IMG/VR virus record: IMGVR_UViG_3300027749_002876
Location: 248,001 to 312,000 of that record
DNA: 64,000 bases
Direction: 5' to 3' (one strand)
Source of the DNA: a virus
The position numbers were made by a program, and so were the translations under genes. The notes beneath the pieces were generated by a model, which saw only the letters and a program-made list of their open reading frames with translations, was not told the DNA's origin and did not search any database. Positions within the stretch are counted from its first letter, which is position 1; every line of letters starts with the position of its first letter. This document shows, in pieces, positions 40,540 to 48,330 of this stretch.

Positions 40540-40709
40540 TTACGAGGGATAACTCCCCTAGCTGCCTTTATCAGGCCGCAATGCTAAACTGTGAGTCGTT
40601 TGCGGTTACTTTTTTTGCTTCTACGACCGGGTTGCCCCAATCCTACGGCTTCTGCTTTGCCGAGCTGTCCACTCTGTTACTTGTTGCCCTGTCGAAACTT
40701 TTCAGGCCC
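40540..40709 (-). ncRNA. ssrA: tmRNA coding piece
   Basis: Starts GGGCCTG with the conserved TTTCGACAGGG of the tRNA-like domain, then a hairpin with GCAA loop (40625-40642) just upstream of the tag (PK1 position), the tag frame, helix 5 with stop codons in its loop (40561-40579), and a GGG/CCC hairpin near 40544-40558. The 3' boundary is estimated. Confidence 0.85.
40571..40603 (-). other. tmRNA tag reading frame, ANDSQFSIAA
   Basis: Resume codon GCA (40601-40603), then AAC GAC TCA CAG TTT AGC ATT GCG GCC, then TGA (40571-40573) and TAA (40568-40570). With the charged Ala, the added tag is AANDSQFSIAA. It keeps the AND start and hydrophobic-AA end of typical tags used by ClpXP, but the middle differs from the common betaproteobacterial tag ANDERFALAA. 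Confidence 0.9.
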
Positions 40710-40710
40710 A

Positions 40711-40791
40711 TCATAAAAAGAATATTAAAAAAACCAAAATAATAACACTCAATATTCCACATGTATATTGATATTTTACTTCAGGATCCAT
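40711..40791 (-). CDS. 26-residue membrane microprotein inside the tmRNA intervening segment
   Basis: The ORF starts at ATG 40791 with an excellent ribosome site AAGGAG five bases upstream, overlapping the base after the encoded CCA, and stops 2 bases before the coding piece. The peptide starts MDPEVKYQYTCG and continues as a single hydrophobic segment of Ile/Leu/Val/Phe, ending FFL. It would be translated only from the unprocessed precursor. A real microprotein or chance cannot be separated by eye, but the fit between the two tmRNA pieces is striking. Confidence 0.5.
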   Translation of the reverse strand: MDPEVKYQYTCGILSVIILVFLIFFL

Positions 40792-40803
40792 ATTGTCTCC
40801 TTA

Positions 40804-40870
40804 TGGTGGACCTGGGGAGATTCGCACTCCCGTCCAGAACACCTTTCCCGTTACTTCATACAGCAATAAC
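40804..40870 (-). ncRNA. ssrA: tmRNA acceptor piece
   Basis: The 3' end GGTCCACCA and a T-arm GGGAG-TGCGAAT-CTCCC are present, with an upstream GGAC like the one before the T-arm of E. coli tmRNA. The T-loop has G where U55 is usual. The CCA is encoded (40804-40806). The 5' limit is estimated; it begins after the stop of the 1447-residue gene. Confidence 0.85.
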
Positions 40871-40871
40871 T

Positions 40872-43800
40872 TCAATTGTATTTAGCATTGAAATACTTTT
40901 TTAACCAAGGCCAATCATAACTTAGACGCAATTTGCCTAACTCACCATTGACTTGTTCAACATATTCTACAGCATGTTTTGCACCATCGATACTATATTG
41001 GGCATAGTCACCCTCACCCACAGTTGACCATATCTTTAATCGTTGTTTGCTATCAGGACTATCATCTAGTTTTAACTTGATAACTTCACGGAAACTGGTA
41101 CGCCATGTACTAAATTCATCAGTGTTATATCGTGCTACACCCGAATTAATCTCTACAACTTCATGCTCATTGTCTAATGTAAAGTCCAAACCTTTACCCA
41201 TATTACTTAACGTAATCTGTTTATGGTATGCAATCATAGCTTGGTGACCATACACTAATCCATTTACAGGGTTACTTGCGTAGAAGATATAATGTTTAGG
41301 TATCTGTAATCTATCTGGTTGCCATGTAAAATCAAATTTACTATTGATACGTAACTTAGCAAACACTGTAAACATCCAAGGTGTTTCACTAGCTGTTGCG
41401 GCTGCATGATAAGCCTGAACACGACCATTTACACCATCAACACGAACAACACGATTAGGCAATCCTTTAGTCACGTTTAGTAAGTGTTCATAGTTCTCAT
41501 CAGCTCCAACTTCACCGTTGCTAAGGAAAACTATATCCAGTGGCTTAGACTGTATTAGTTTATCAGCTTTACTGATGTATGGATAATCATACAACTCTTT
41601 CTTAACATATTCTTTAGCTTCTTTCGGCACAATAATACGTGTGCCACCGGTAGTAGTAATTAATATGTTTTTAGATTCTTTAGACCATAAACTTATTGGT
41701 TCATTGTCAACAACTTTTATTTCTTTGTTGTCTTCCGTGACAAACGTAGCATAAGGCCAATTAAAATCAGTATTAGTAATAGAGACATGTGTATCGCTTT
41801 CAGTTATAAAGTTTGGAGCAGGTAAACGCTTTACTCTTTGATGTTGGTTAAAGTTAATTTTCTCAATTTTTTCTAAATTATCTAATTCTTCTATCAGCAT
41901 ACGTAATTTATTGACATTGATAAAGAATGTATCACCAAACTTTTGCAAGTTACTAGGGAATACATGCAATTGTTCCAGTGAAAACGGATCACATATGTAT
42001 GTAAAATCAAAATTAGTATAGTCACATATAGAACTACATACCCAAACATAATGTTCTTTTTTAATACCTAACTCATACAACATATTTTTTAATGTAGTTA
42101 GGTAATCATTATCATATTTAATAACTTCAACATTCTTTTTAGTTTTATTTTCTAATAATGATGTAATATTATCAGTAGTATCATTACCGTAATCAATCAA
42201 ATAAACGTCATACAAGCAGTTACTAGCGACCGCTCGCTTTGTTTTTACAAAGTTAAGATTACTTAAATGTTCTATAATTTTAATATGTTTAGTATCTTCT
42301 ATGAATGTTTCTTTATTGACCATAAAGGTAGTTCCCCAATGGCTCCATTGTGTTCCAAATATATGAACCATTTTCATTTGCCATGGGCTAGGATAATAGT
42401 CAAATGTAAAATTTGTATAATCTAATTCACTATTCAGTATCCAACATACTTCAGTTTCAGACTTGTTAAGACAACGATTAATAGTATCAACCCAGCTATT
42501 TAAATAACGTGTTTTTTGTATTTTTGGATAGCGTTGTTTTAATTCTTCGAATCTTTGTTGGCTTTCATTGTTGTTCTTATCAACAAAAAACATTGATAGG
42601 TTACTGTCGATTTCCACTGTTTGTTCTTCAACATAGTTAAATTCTCTATGACCCATAGTGTATAATGGTCCGTTAACATAATAAGTTTGTGTGTTCTTAC
42701 TATATTCGTTACCAAATACATTTATGTGCCTAAAGTTTTCACTATTTGGTCTCCAGTTAAAATCAAATTTATCATAATTTAAGTCAGGGTTGATGACCCA
42801 AAATACTTCATCCGGATGTTCTGCAATCAAATCCTCAAGTGTTGTTTTAAGTTTATAACGATTAACTGTATTACGGTTTGTAGTAATTGTAGTTTCTGTT
42901 CGTTCCATCAACACAACTTCAGTTGCGCCTGGCACAGTGTATCTAGGACCATTATCTGCCCACTGGTAAATTTGAGGAGGACTATGTGGATTAGGTCTCC
43001 AACTAAAATCAAATGTATTGTAATCGTCTACATTACTCACATGCCAATTTTTTAATTCTGGTTTAGTAATAGCAACAATGCTTTTAACATATTTTCGTTC
43101 TGATGCCCCATAAGTCCAATATTCTACTGTAGGTTCTACTGTAGCGTCATTCCATTTGTTACCAAAAACATATACATATGGTGGACTTTTGGGATCAGGT
43201 CTCCATGAATAATCAAAATTGTCAACAGGTATTACTACTAGCCACTTGTTCATATCAGGTAATGTAGTTGCTACTACATCATCCATATATTTAAATTCAG
43301 TAGCACCTGGACAAGTGTAAGTGATAGTAGGTTCACGTACAGCATCGTTATATTTGTTACCCCATACATAGATATACGCAGGTTCACGCGGATCAGGTCT
43401 CCAGCTAAAATCAAATGAAGATTTATCAACTGGTATAAGAGTTTCCCATCTATTAAGCTGTGGCTTTACATCAACTATACCTACATATTTGCGTTCTGTT
43501 GCACCTGGTACATGATATTCTAATGTAGGTTCTACTTCTGCCGGAACATATTTGTTTCCCCATGTATATATGTAGGGTTTTTCAGTCTCATCGGGATGCC
43601 AACTAAGTTGGTCTTCTACTACAGCCTGATGTATAACCCAATTATCCTTTGTAGGCAGTGCTTTTGCTCTGGTTGCGTCAATATATTTTACAGCACTGTT
43701 CTCATTTACACCGTCTGCATAATATACAGGGCCGCCCGTCTTTTGCCATTGTGTTCCAAATTTATATATGTATGGTATATCTTCGATATCAGGATGCCAA

Positions 43801-45215
43801 CTAAAATCAAACTCGGATGTGTCAATACTATCCGGTGTGAACCAACTTGCCATGATATTATGTTCGGGCATTATCCAATTTTTCATATTAGGTAATGCTT
43901 TTGCTTTGACCTCATCAACATATTTTACATGACTATATTCATTTGCACCTTCAGAATAATAAATAGGTCCGCCTATCTTTTGCCATTGTGTTCCAAACTG
44001 ATACTTATATGGTCTATCTTCAATGCCGGGGTGCCAACTAAAATCAAATTCAGATACATCCACACCATCAGGGATAGACCAATTAGTCATGTTTGATAAT
44101 GCTTTAGCTACAGGGTAATCAATATATTTTACATCTGTTGCATTGTTGACAACATAGCGAGGACCACCTGCTTTACTCCATTGGTCGGGGAATTGATATA
44201 TAAAATCAGGTTCATTTGGTTTTGGTTCCCAACTATAATCAAAAGTAGATGCATCAATATATGAAGGTACTATCCAATTATCTTTAAACTGTTTACGTGT
44301 TAATCGGTATTCATCTATATATTTGTATTGTGTTGCACCTTCAACAGTGTATGTTGCAGAAATCTTATCTTCTGCTTTAGTCCATTGATTACCCCATGCA
44401 TAGATAAATGCGGGTTCACGTGGATCTGGTCTCCAACTAAAGTCAAATTCATTTTTGTCTATATCATCAGCAATGACCCAACGATCCCATTTGGGTTCTA
44501 GTGCTACTTCATCTGTCATATATTTTATAATAGAAGAACCTTCAGTATGATATTCCAATACACTTTTAACTTCTACTGGGAAGAATTTGCAACCCCAATG
44601 ATAAATGAATGCAGGTTCACGTGGATCTGGTCTCCAACTAAAGTCAAATTTGTTCTTGTCTATATCATCAGTAATAACCCAACGATCCCATTTGGGTTCT
44701 AGTGCTACTTCATCTGTCATATATTTTATATTGATAGCACCGGGCACACGATATTCTATTACATTTTTAACTTCTACTGGGAAGAATTTGCAACCCCAAT
44801 GATAAATGAATGGCGGATCAGTTGGATCAGGATGCCATGAAAAATCAAATTTAGTTTCATCAATTAAATCATGTAAGATCCATCTATCATTTTTTTCGTT
44901 GTGTCTAAGTACTGGTTGTACATCAGCACGATAAATTGTTAATGGTAATTTATTATCAGCATTACACAACCATGTGCCGCTGTCTTTCTGATGTTGACTT
45001 GGCCAAATATTATCATGTTCATATGCCCATACATCTTCATCCGGCAAGAATTCAAAATCAAAATCCCAATCAAAATTTCGATAATCACAGTACTCGTTGA
45101 TTATCCAAAAATGTTCTGTTGTGGCTTGTTTTCTGGCCTCGGCTAGATTACGTGCTTGTTTTTCTCTGGGGTGGGCGTTTGGTTTATTACCAAAATAAAA
45201 TACATCTCTTAGCAT
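40872..45215 (-). CDS. 1447-residue repeat protein with glycosyltransferase-like C-terminus
   Basis: About 15 tandem repeats of roughly 70-90 residues carry a core such as FDFSWRPDPREPAFIYHWG, each preceded by a W-V/I-x-x motif and followed by a beta-type segment with an EYxxxGAT-x-x-KY signature. The last repeat is part of a C-terminal module (KPLDIVFLSNGEVGADENYE, TPWMFTVFAKLRINSKFDF) that resembles the whole 57248-58201 protein, itself DxD-containing and glycosyltransferase-like. No ribosome site precedes the ATG. It heads the modification island but is transcribed opposite to the first radical SAM genes. Function unknown; I infer a multi-domain glycan-modifying or binding protein. Confidence 0.7.
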   Translation of the reverse strand: MLRDVFYFGNKPNAHPREKQARNLAEARKQATTEHFWIINEYCDYRNFDWDFDFEFLPDEDVWAYEHDNIWPSQHQKDSGTWLCNADNKLPLTIYRADVQPVLRHNEKNDRWILHDLIDETKFDFSWHPDPTDPPFIYHWGCKFFPVEVKNVIEYRVPGAINIKYMTDEVALEPKWDRWVITDDIDKNKFDFSWRPDPREPAFIYHWGCKFFPVEVKSVLEYHTEGSSIIKYMTDEVALEPKWDRWVIADDIDKNEFDFSWRPDPREPAFIYAWGNQWTKAEDKISATYTVEGATQYKYIDEYRLTRKQFKDNWIVPSYIDASTFDYSWEPKPNEPDFIYQFPDQWSKAGGPRYVVNNATDVKYIDYPVAKALSNMTNWSIPDGVDVSEFDFSWHPGIEDRPYKYQFGTQWQKIGGPIYYSEGANEYSHVKYVDEVKAKALPNMKNWIMPEHNIMASWFTPDSIDTSEFDFSWHPDIEDIPYIYKFGTQWQKTGGPVYYADGVNENSAVKYIDATRAKALPTKDNWVIHQAVVEDQLSWHPDETEKPYIYTWGNKYVPAEVEPTLEYHVPGATERKYVGIVDVKPQLNRWETLIPVDKSSFDFSWRPDPREPAYIYVWGNKYNDAVREPTITYTCPGATEFKYMDDVVATTLPDMNKWLVVIPVDNFDYSWRPDPKSPPYVYVFGNKWNDATVEPTVEYWTYGASERKYVKSIVAITKPELKNWHVSNVDDYNTFDFSWRPNPHSPPQIYQWADNGPRYTVPGATEVVLMERTETTITTNRNTVNRYKLKTTLEDLIAEHPDEVFWVINPDLNYDKFDFNWRPNSENFRHINVFGNEYSKNTQTYYVNGPLYTMGHREFNYVEEQTVEIDSNLSMFFVDKNNNESQQRFEELKQRYPKIQKTRYLNSWVDTINRCLNKSETEVCWILNSELDYTNFTFDYYPSPWQMKMVHIFGTQWSHWGTTFMVNKETFIEDTKHIKIIEHLSNLNFVKTKRAVASNCLYDVYLIDYGNDTTDNITSLLENKTKKNVEVIKYDNDYLTTLKNMLYELGIKKEHYVWVCSSICDYTNFDFTYICDPFSLEQLHVFPSNLQKFGDTFFINVNKLRMLIEELDNLEKIEKINFNQHQRVKRLPAPNFITESDTHVSITNTDFNWPYATFVTEDNKEIKVVDNEPISLWSKESKNILITTTGGTRIIVPKEAKEYVKKELYDYPYISKADKLIQSKPLDIVFLSNGEVGADENYEHLLNVTKGLPNRVVRVDGVNGRVQAYHAAATASETPWMFTVFAKLRINSKFDFTWQPDRLQIPKHYIFYASNPVNGLVYGHQAMIAYHKQITLSNMGKGLDFTLDNEHEVVEINSGVARYNTDEFSTWRTSFREVIKLKLDDSPDSKQRLKIWSTVGEGDYAQYSIDGAKHAVEYVEQVNGELGKLRLSYDWPWLKKYFNAKYN
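40879..40886 (-). promoter_or_regulatory. late-promoter-like GCTAAATA upstream of tmRNA
   Basis: Same sequence as the motif before the Fn3 protein gene. The predicted start point near 40873 coincides with the stop of the 1447-residue gene and the start of the acceptor piece. Confidence 0.45.
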
Positions 45216-45287
45216 TATTATACTTATGAAAGTACAGGTATGTTGTAAAGTTTTTAAATTGATAATAAATGTTATATATTTTGTTGA

Positions 45288-45295
45288 TATAAATA
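45288..45295 (+). promoter_or_regulatory. late promoter TATAAATA of plus-strand radical SAM operon
   Basis: Perfect consensus, 42 bases before the ATG at 45338. The predicted transcript starts near 45301, which excludes the earlier ATG at 45302 as a translation start. Confidence 0.7.
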
Positions 45296-45337
45296 GTTCG
45301 TATGCCTAAAAAGCATTTATCAATAACAGGAACACGC

Positions 45338-46396
45338 ATGAGCAGAACACAATTTGAATTTACACCAGGAAAACCAATTAGAACATACGGAGCCAATGGC
45401 TCATGGAGAGATTGGAGCACCGATGAACTTGTGGGGGCAAAATTAAATTATCTATCAGGTTGGAAATGTGGTGCAGGCGTTGATAGCTTATTCATCGATA
45501 TGGATGGTGGTGTATGGACAGCTAGTTGTCGTGTAGGTGGCAAATTAGGTAGTGTTTGGGATGACTTTTCAGTTCCGGAAGATTGGATTGATTGTACTAA
45601 AAATGTATGTAGTTGCGGTGCTGACTTGTTTATCCCAAAAACTAGTCTTGTTGAATTCAAGCCATTACTACGAAAAGGACAAGAATTGCCAACTCAGGGT
45701 GAAATGTTAAATGAACAACTAACTGAGTTTGTAGGTATGGAACGAACACACGCTAGTACTCAAAAACAAATATATTGGGAAATAGGTCGTAGATGTAATT
45801 ATGATTGTAGTTATTGCTGGCCTTGGATACATAACAATACTGACCCACACAAGCCATTGGAAGATTTAATGAGAGCTACTCATTTGATTGAGAAAAAATT
45901 CACCAAAGGTGAAAGCGTTAACTTCATTATTAGTGGTGGTGAACCCACTGTTAATAAAGATTTCTTAGATTGGTTACGTTATTTAAATGCATGCGGACAT
46001 CATGTGAGCTTGCATAGTAATGGTAGTCGATTGCCTGACTATTACAAAGAAGTTATACATTACGGTGATTTGAACTTGAGTGTTCATTATGAGTTCTATA
46101 ACAGAGAAAAGTTTGTTAAAGTGGTTGAGGCTATTGCAAAAGAAAAATCAGAACACGGTGGTTGTGGTCACTTAGAAGTTAAGTTTATGATGGCTCCGCA
46201 CAACCGTGATGAGACATTGAGCTTAGAAGCTGAATTAAAAGAATTACCTCACTTTGTAGATTACTGCACCTGGGCTATTGTTCCTATACGAGGAGACATG
46301 AATAACAAAATCAGTTCACCTGATACCGGTTCAGGCAGTGAAGTTATGGAAGGCTACACTAAGGAAGATTACATTTTATTCGGAGATCGTAAATAA
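45338..46396 (+). CDS. radical SAM enzyme with N-terminal Cys-rich (SPASM-like) domain
   Basis: 352 residues from ATG 45338, chosen for the ribosome site AGGAACACGC and the upstream promoter. The N-terminal 100 residues carry WKCGAGVDSLFIDMDGGVW, SCRVGGKLG and CTKNVCSCG, a Cys-rich region resembling the C-terminal part of the 56304-57254 protein. The radical SAM cluster CxxxCxxC is CNYDCSYC at about residues 153-160, then SGGEPT. The domain order is reversed relative to the homologue. It forms a [4Fe-4S]-SAM radical; substrate unknown. First gene of the plus-strand operon. Confidence 0.85.
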   Translation: MSRTQFEFTPGKPIRTYGANGSWRDWSTDELVGAKLNYLSGWKCGAGVDSLFIDMDGGVWTASCRVGGKLGSVWDDFSVPEDWIDCTKNVCSCGADLFIPKTSLVEFKPLLRKGQELPTQGEMLNEQLTEFVGMERTHASTQKQIYWEIGRRCNYDCSYCWPWIHNNTDPHKPLEDLMRATHLIEKKFTKGESVNFIISGGEPTVNKDFLDWLRYLNACGHHVSLHSNGSRLPDYYKEVIHYGDLNLSVHYEFYNREKFVKVVEAIAKEKSEHGGCGHLEVKFMMAPHNRDETLSLEAELKELPHFVDYCTWAIVPIRGDMNNKISSPDTGSGSEVMEGYTKEDYILFGDRK

Positions 46397-46397
46397 T

Positions 46398-48320
46398 ATG
46401 GAAAAAGACGAATGGATGGTAGAAACGTTAATACCAAGAAACACCGGTATACGCAAGAAGCCTAACATACAAGCTGTAACATATTTTAATGCTACTAGAA
46501 AAACTAAATTAGTACTAGCTGTAATGGGGTGCTGGGCTATTTGGATGCCACCATATAACTTAGGAAGACTAGCTTCATTAACTAGATCATCCGGATATGC
46601 AACAAAATGTTTTGATTTCAATGTTCAAAGTTATCACGACTTTAGAGAAATGTATCCTGGTTCTGATTTAGAGGATGCTTGGGGTACAGGTAATTGGTGG
46701 TGGTGGAAAGAACGTTATTTTGACAAAATACATGAAAGAAACATTCCACTACTAGAAAAATATGTGGATGAAATATTAGCAGAAGATCCGGATATTGTAG
46801 GATTAAGTTTATACTTTACTAACAGATTGCCGTCAGAGTGGGTAGCTAATGAAATTAAAAGACGTAGACCAAGTGTACTAATTATATTTGGTGGACCTGA
46901 ATGCCATTCAGAAGATTACGTTCCGCCCGAATCGGTCGACCACTGGTTTACGGGAGAATCTGAACAATTACTATTAGATTTTTTAGAGAAATACGAAACG
47001 GGTGAGAAGATTACTGAACGTCATTTGGGCAGTTTATATAGTTCTACTAGAATTGATATTGATAGTTTACCCTTCCCCGACTATTCTGATTTTGACTTTT
47101 CTAAGTATTTAGGACATTTATCAATTAATACTGAAATCAGCAGAGGGTGTATTGCTAAATGTAGCTTTTGTTCCGAAACATATTATTGGAAATATAGAGA
47201 TAGAGAAGCACATTCAATATTAGATGAGATAGAGCACCAAGTAAAAACCAACGAAATTGTTGCTGTTTCATTTGTTGATAGTTTAGTCAATGGCAATCTA
47301 AAAAGTCTCAAAGGTTTTGCTGAAGGATTAATTGATCGTAAATTAAACATTAGATGGTGGGGATATGCCAGATGTGATGGACGTATGGATGGTGCTTACT
47401 TTGATTTGCTTCGTGCTAGCGGTTGTGACGGATTCAGTTACGGAGTAGAAAGCGGTAGCCAAAAAGTATTAGACTTAATGCAGAAAAAAGTTAAAGTATC
47501 TGATATTAATGAAAATCTATATCATTCAGGTAGAGTGGGAATGACAGCTAATGCTAATTGGATTATCGGTGCGCCCGGAGAAGATATTGAGGCATTAGCG
47601 CATAGTATGAACCTTATTTGGAATCATAGAAATAATATACATTCAATTAGTCCAGGCAATGGTTTAGGTGACACGTTGGGTACTGACTATGATAATAGAG
47701 AAAAATACAACATAAACCCTCGTAACAAACCTTTCTTAGGACATTGGTACTCATTAGACTGGACTAATACTCAATTAAACAGATACATTAGAATGAAACT
47801 ATTTGTTATTCTTTTAAAGATAGCAAAAGATCATGGAGTGATTGTTAATCTTAATGGTGACAAAGGTATAACCTCACATTACGATTTAAAATTTGATGAT
47901 GACAATTATATTGTTGATAATATTGAATATGAGAATTTTGAATACCATCTATTAAAAACTGGTTACGGTTTTTTTGCTGACACCGTTGTGAATGAAGTAT
48001 TTTCTTTGTTCAGAATATTGTGGAGAATTAAAGGTGGTTTTGAAATTACGCTAAACTTTGAGCAAGAGGTTGATGTTGAGGCATTTGGTGGATTATTAAC
48101 TCATACACCACATACTTATAATGCAACACATTATTTCAAAATAGATAAAGAGGGTAATTTTCAATCTAATAATACATATGAGTTTTTTTATGAACCAGAA
48201 TCTTGGGATAGAATTGAGAATAAGAGTTTTAAATATGAAGGTAATGTTTCAGGTTATTGGGGTGAAGTAAAGATTGCTCCTGTGAAACGTCACATATGGA
48301 TAGAGAACAATATAAATTAA
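46398..48320 (+). CDS. B12-binding-domain radical SAM protein
   Basis: 640 residues from the ATG at 46398; an upstream in-frame ATG at 46338 would overlap the previous gene and gives an unlikely N-terminus. Residues about 40-210 form a cobalamin-binding Rossmann domain with DIVGLSLYFTNRL and VLIIFGGPECH. The radical SAM cluster CIAKCSFC is at about 251-258, followed by SYGVESGSQKVLDLM, typical of this class. Such enzymes methylate or rearrange inert carbons, often in natural product or RiPP maturation. It follows the first radical SAM gene without space. Confidence 0.88.
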   Translation: MEKDEWMVETLIPRNTGIRKKPNIQAVTYFNATRKTKLVLAVMGCWAIWMPPYNLGRLASLTRSSGYATKCFDFNVQSYHDFREMYPGSDLEDAWGTGNWWWWKERYFDKIHERNIPLLEKYVDEILAEDPDIVGLSLYFTNRLPSEWVANEIKRRRPSVLIIFGGPECHSEDYVPPESVDHWFTGESEQLLLDFLEKYETGEKITERHLGSLYSSTRIDIDSLPFPDYSDFDFSKYLGHLSINTEISRGCIAKCSFCSETYYWKYRDREAHSILDEIEHQVKTNEIVAVSFVDSLVNGNLKSLKGFAEGLIDRKLNIRWWGYARCDGRMDGAYFDLLRASGCDGFSYGVESGSQKVLDLMQKKVKVSDINENLYHSGRVGMTANANWIIGAPGEDIEALAHSMNLIWNHRNNIHSISPGNGLGDTLGTDYDNREKYNINPRNKPFLGHWYSLDWTNTQLNRYIRMKLFVILLKIAKDHGVIVNLNGDKGITSHYDLKFDDDNYIVDNIEYENFEYHLLKTGYGFFADTVVNEVFSLFRILWRIKGGFEITLNFEQEVDVEAFGGLLTHTPHTYNATHYFKIDKEGNFQSNNTYEFFYEPESWDRIENKSFKYEGNVSGYWGEVKIAPVKRHIWIENNIN

Positions 48321-48330
48321 GGTATATTAA

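Larger units (their letters stand above)
40530..40870 (-). ncRNA. ssrA: permuted two-piece tmRNA (SsrA RNA) gene
   Basis: tmRNA rescues stalled ribosomes and tags the nascent protein for proteolysis. Here the 3' acceptor piece is encoded first (towards high coordinates), then an intervening segment, then the 5' coding piece. Acceptor end CAGGTCC-A-CCA (40804-40814) pairs with the coding-piece start GGGCCTG (40703-40709) over 7 bp, including a G3-U70 wobble, the alanine identity signal. The tag frame is ANDSQFSIAA. The stop codons sit in a helix 5 loop. A late-like GCTAAATA (40879-40886) could start transcription and the strong terminator ends it. Exact processed ends are uncertain. Permuted tmRNAs occur in Betaproteobacteria. 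Confidence 0.93.

Noticed and set aside
40804-40880. Ordinary tRNA gene ending in CCA
   Set aside because: There is a T-arm and CCA but no matching 5' acceptor strand, D-arm or anticodon arm in place. The partner strand is found 95 bases downstream, which fits a permuted tmRNA.
45216-45287. Sigma70 promoter for the 1447-residue gene
   Set aside because: A TATAAT occurs two bases before the ATG but has no -35 at proper spacing; the promoter remains undetermined.
45302-45337. Earlier ATG of the first radical SAM gene
   Set aside because: It lies at the predicted transcription start of the consensus late promoter and lacks a ribosome site; the ATG at 45338 has one.
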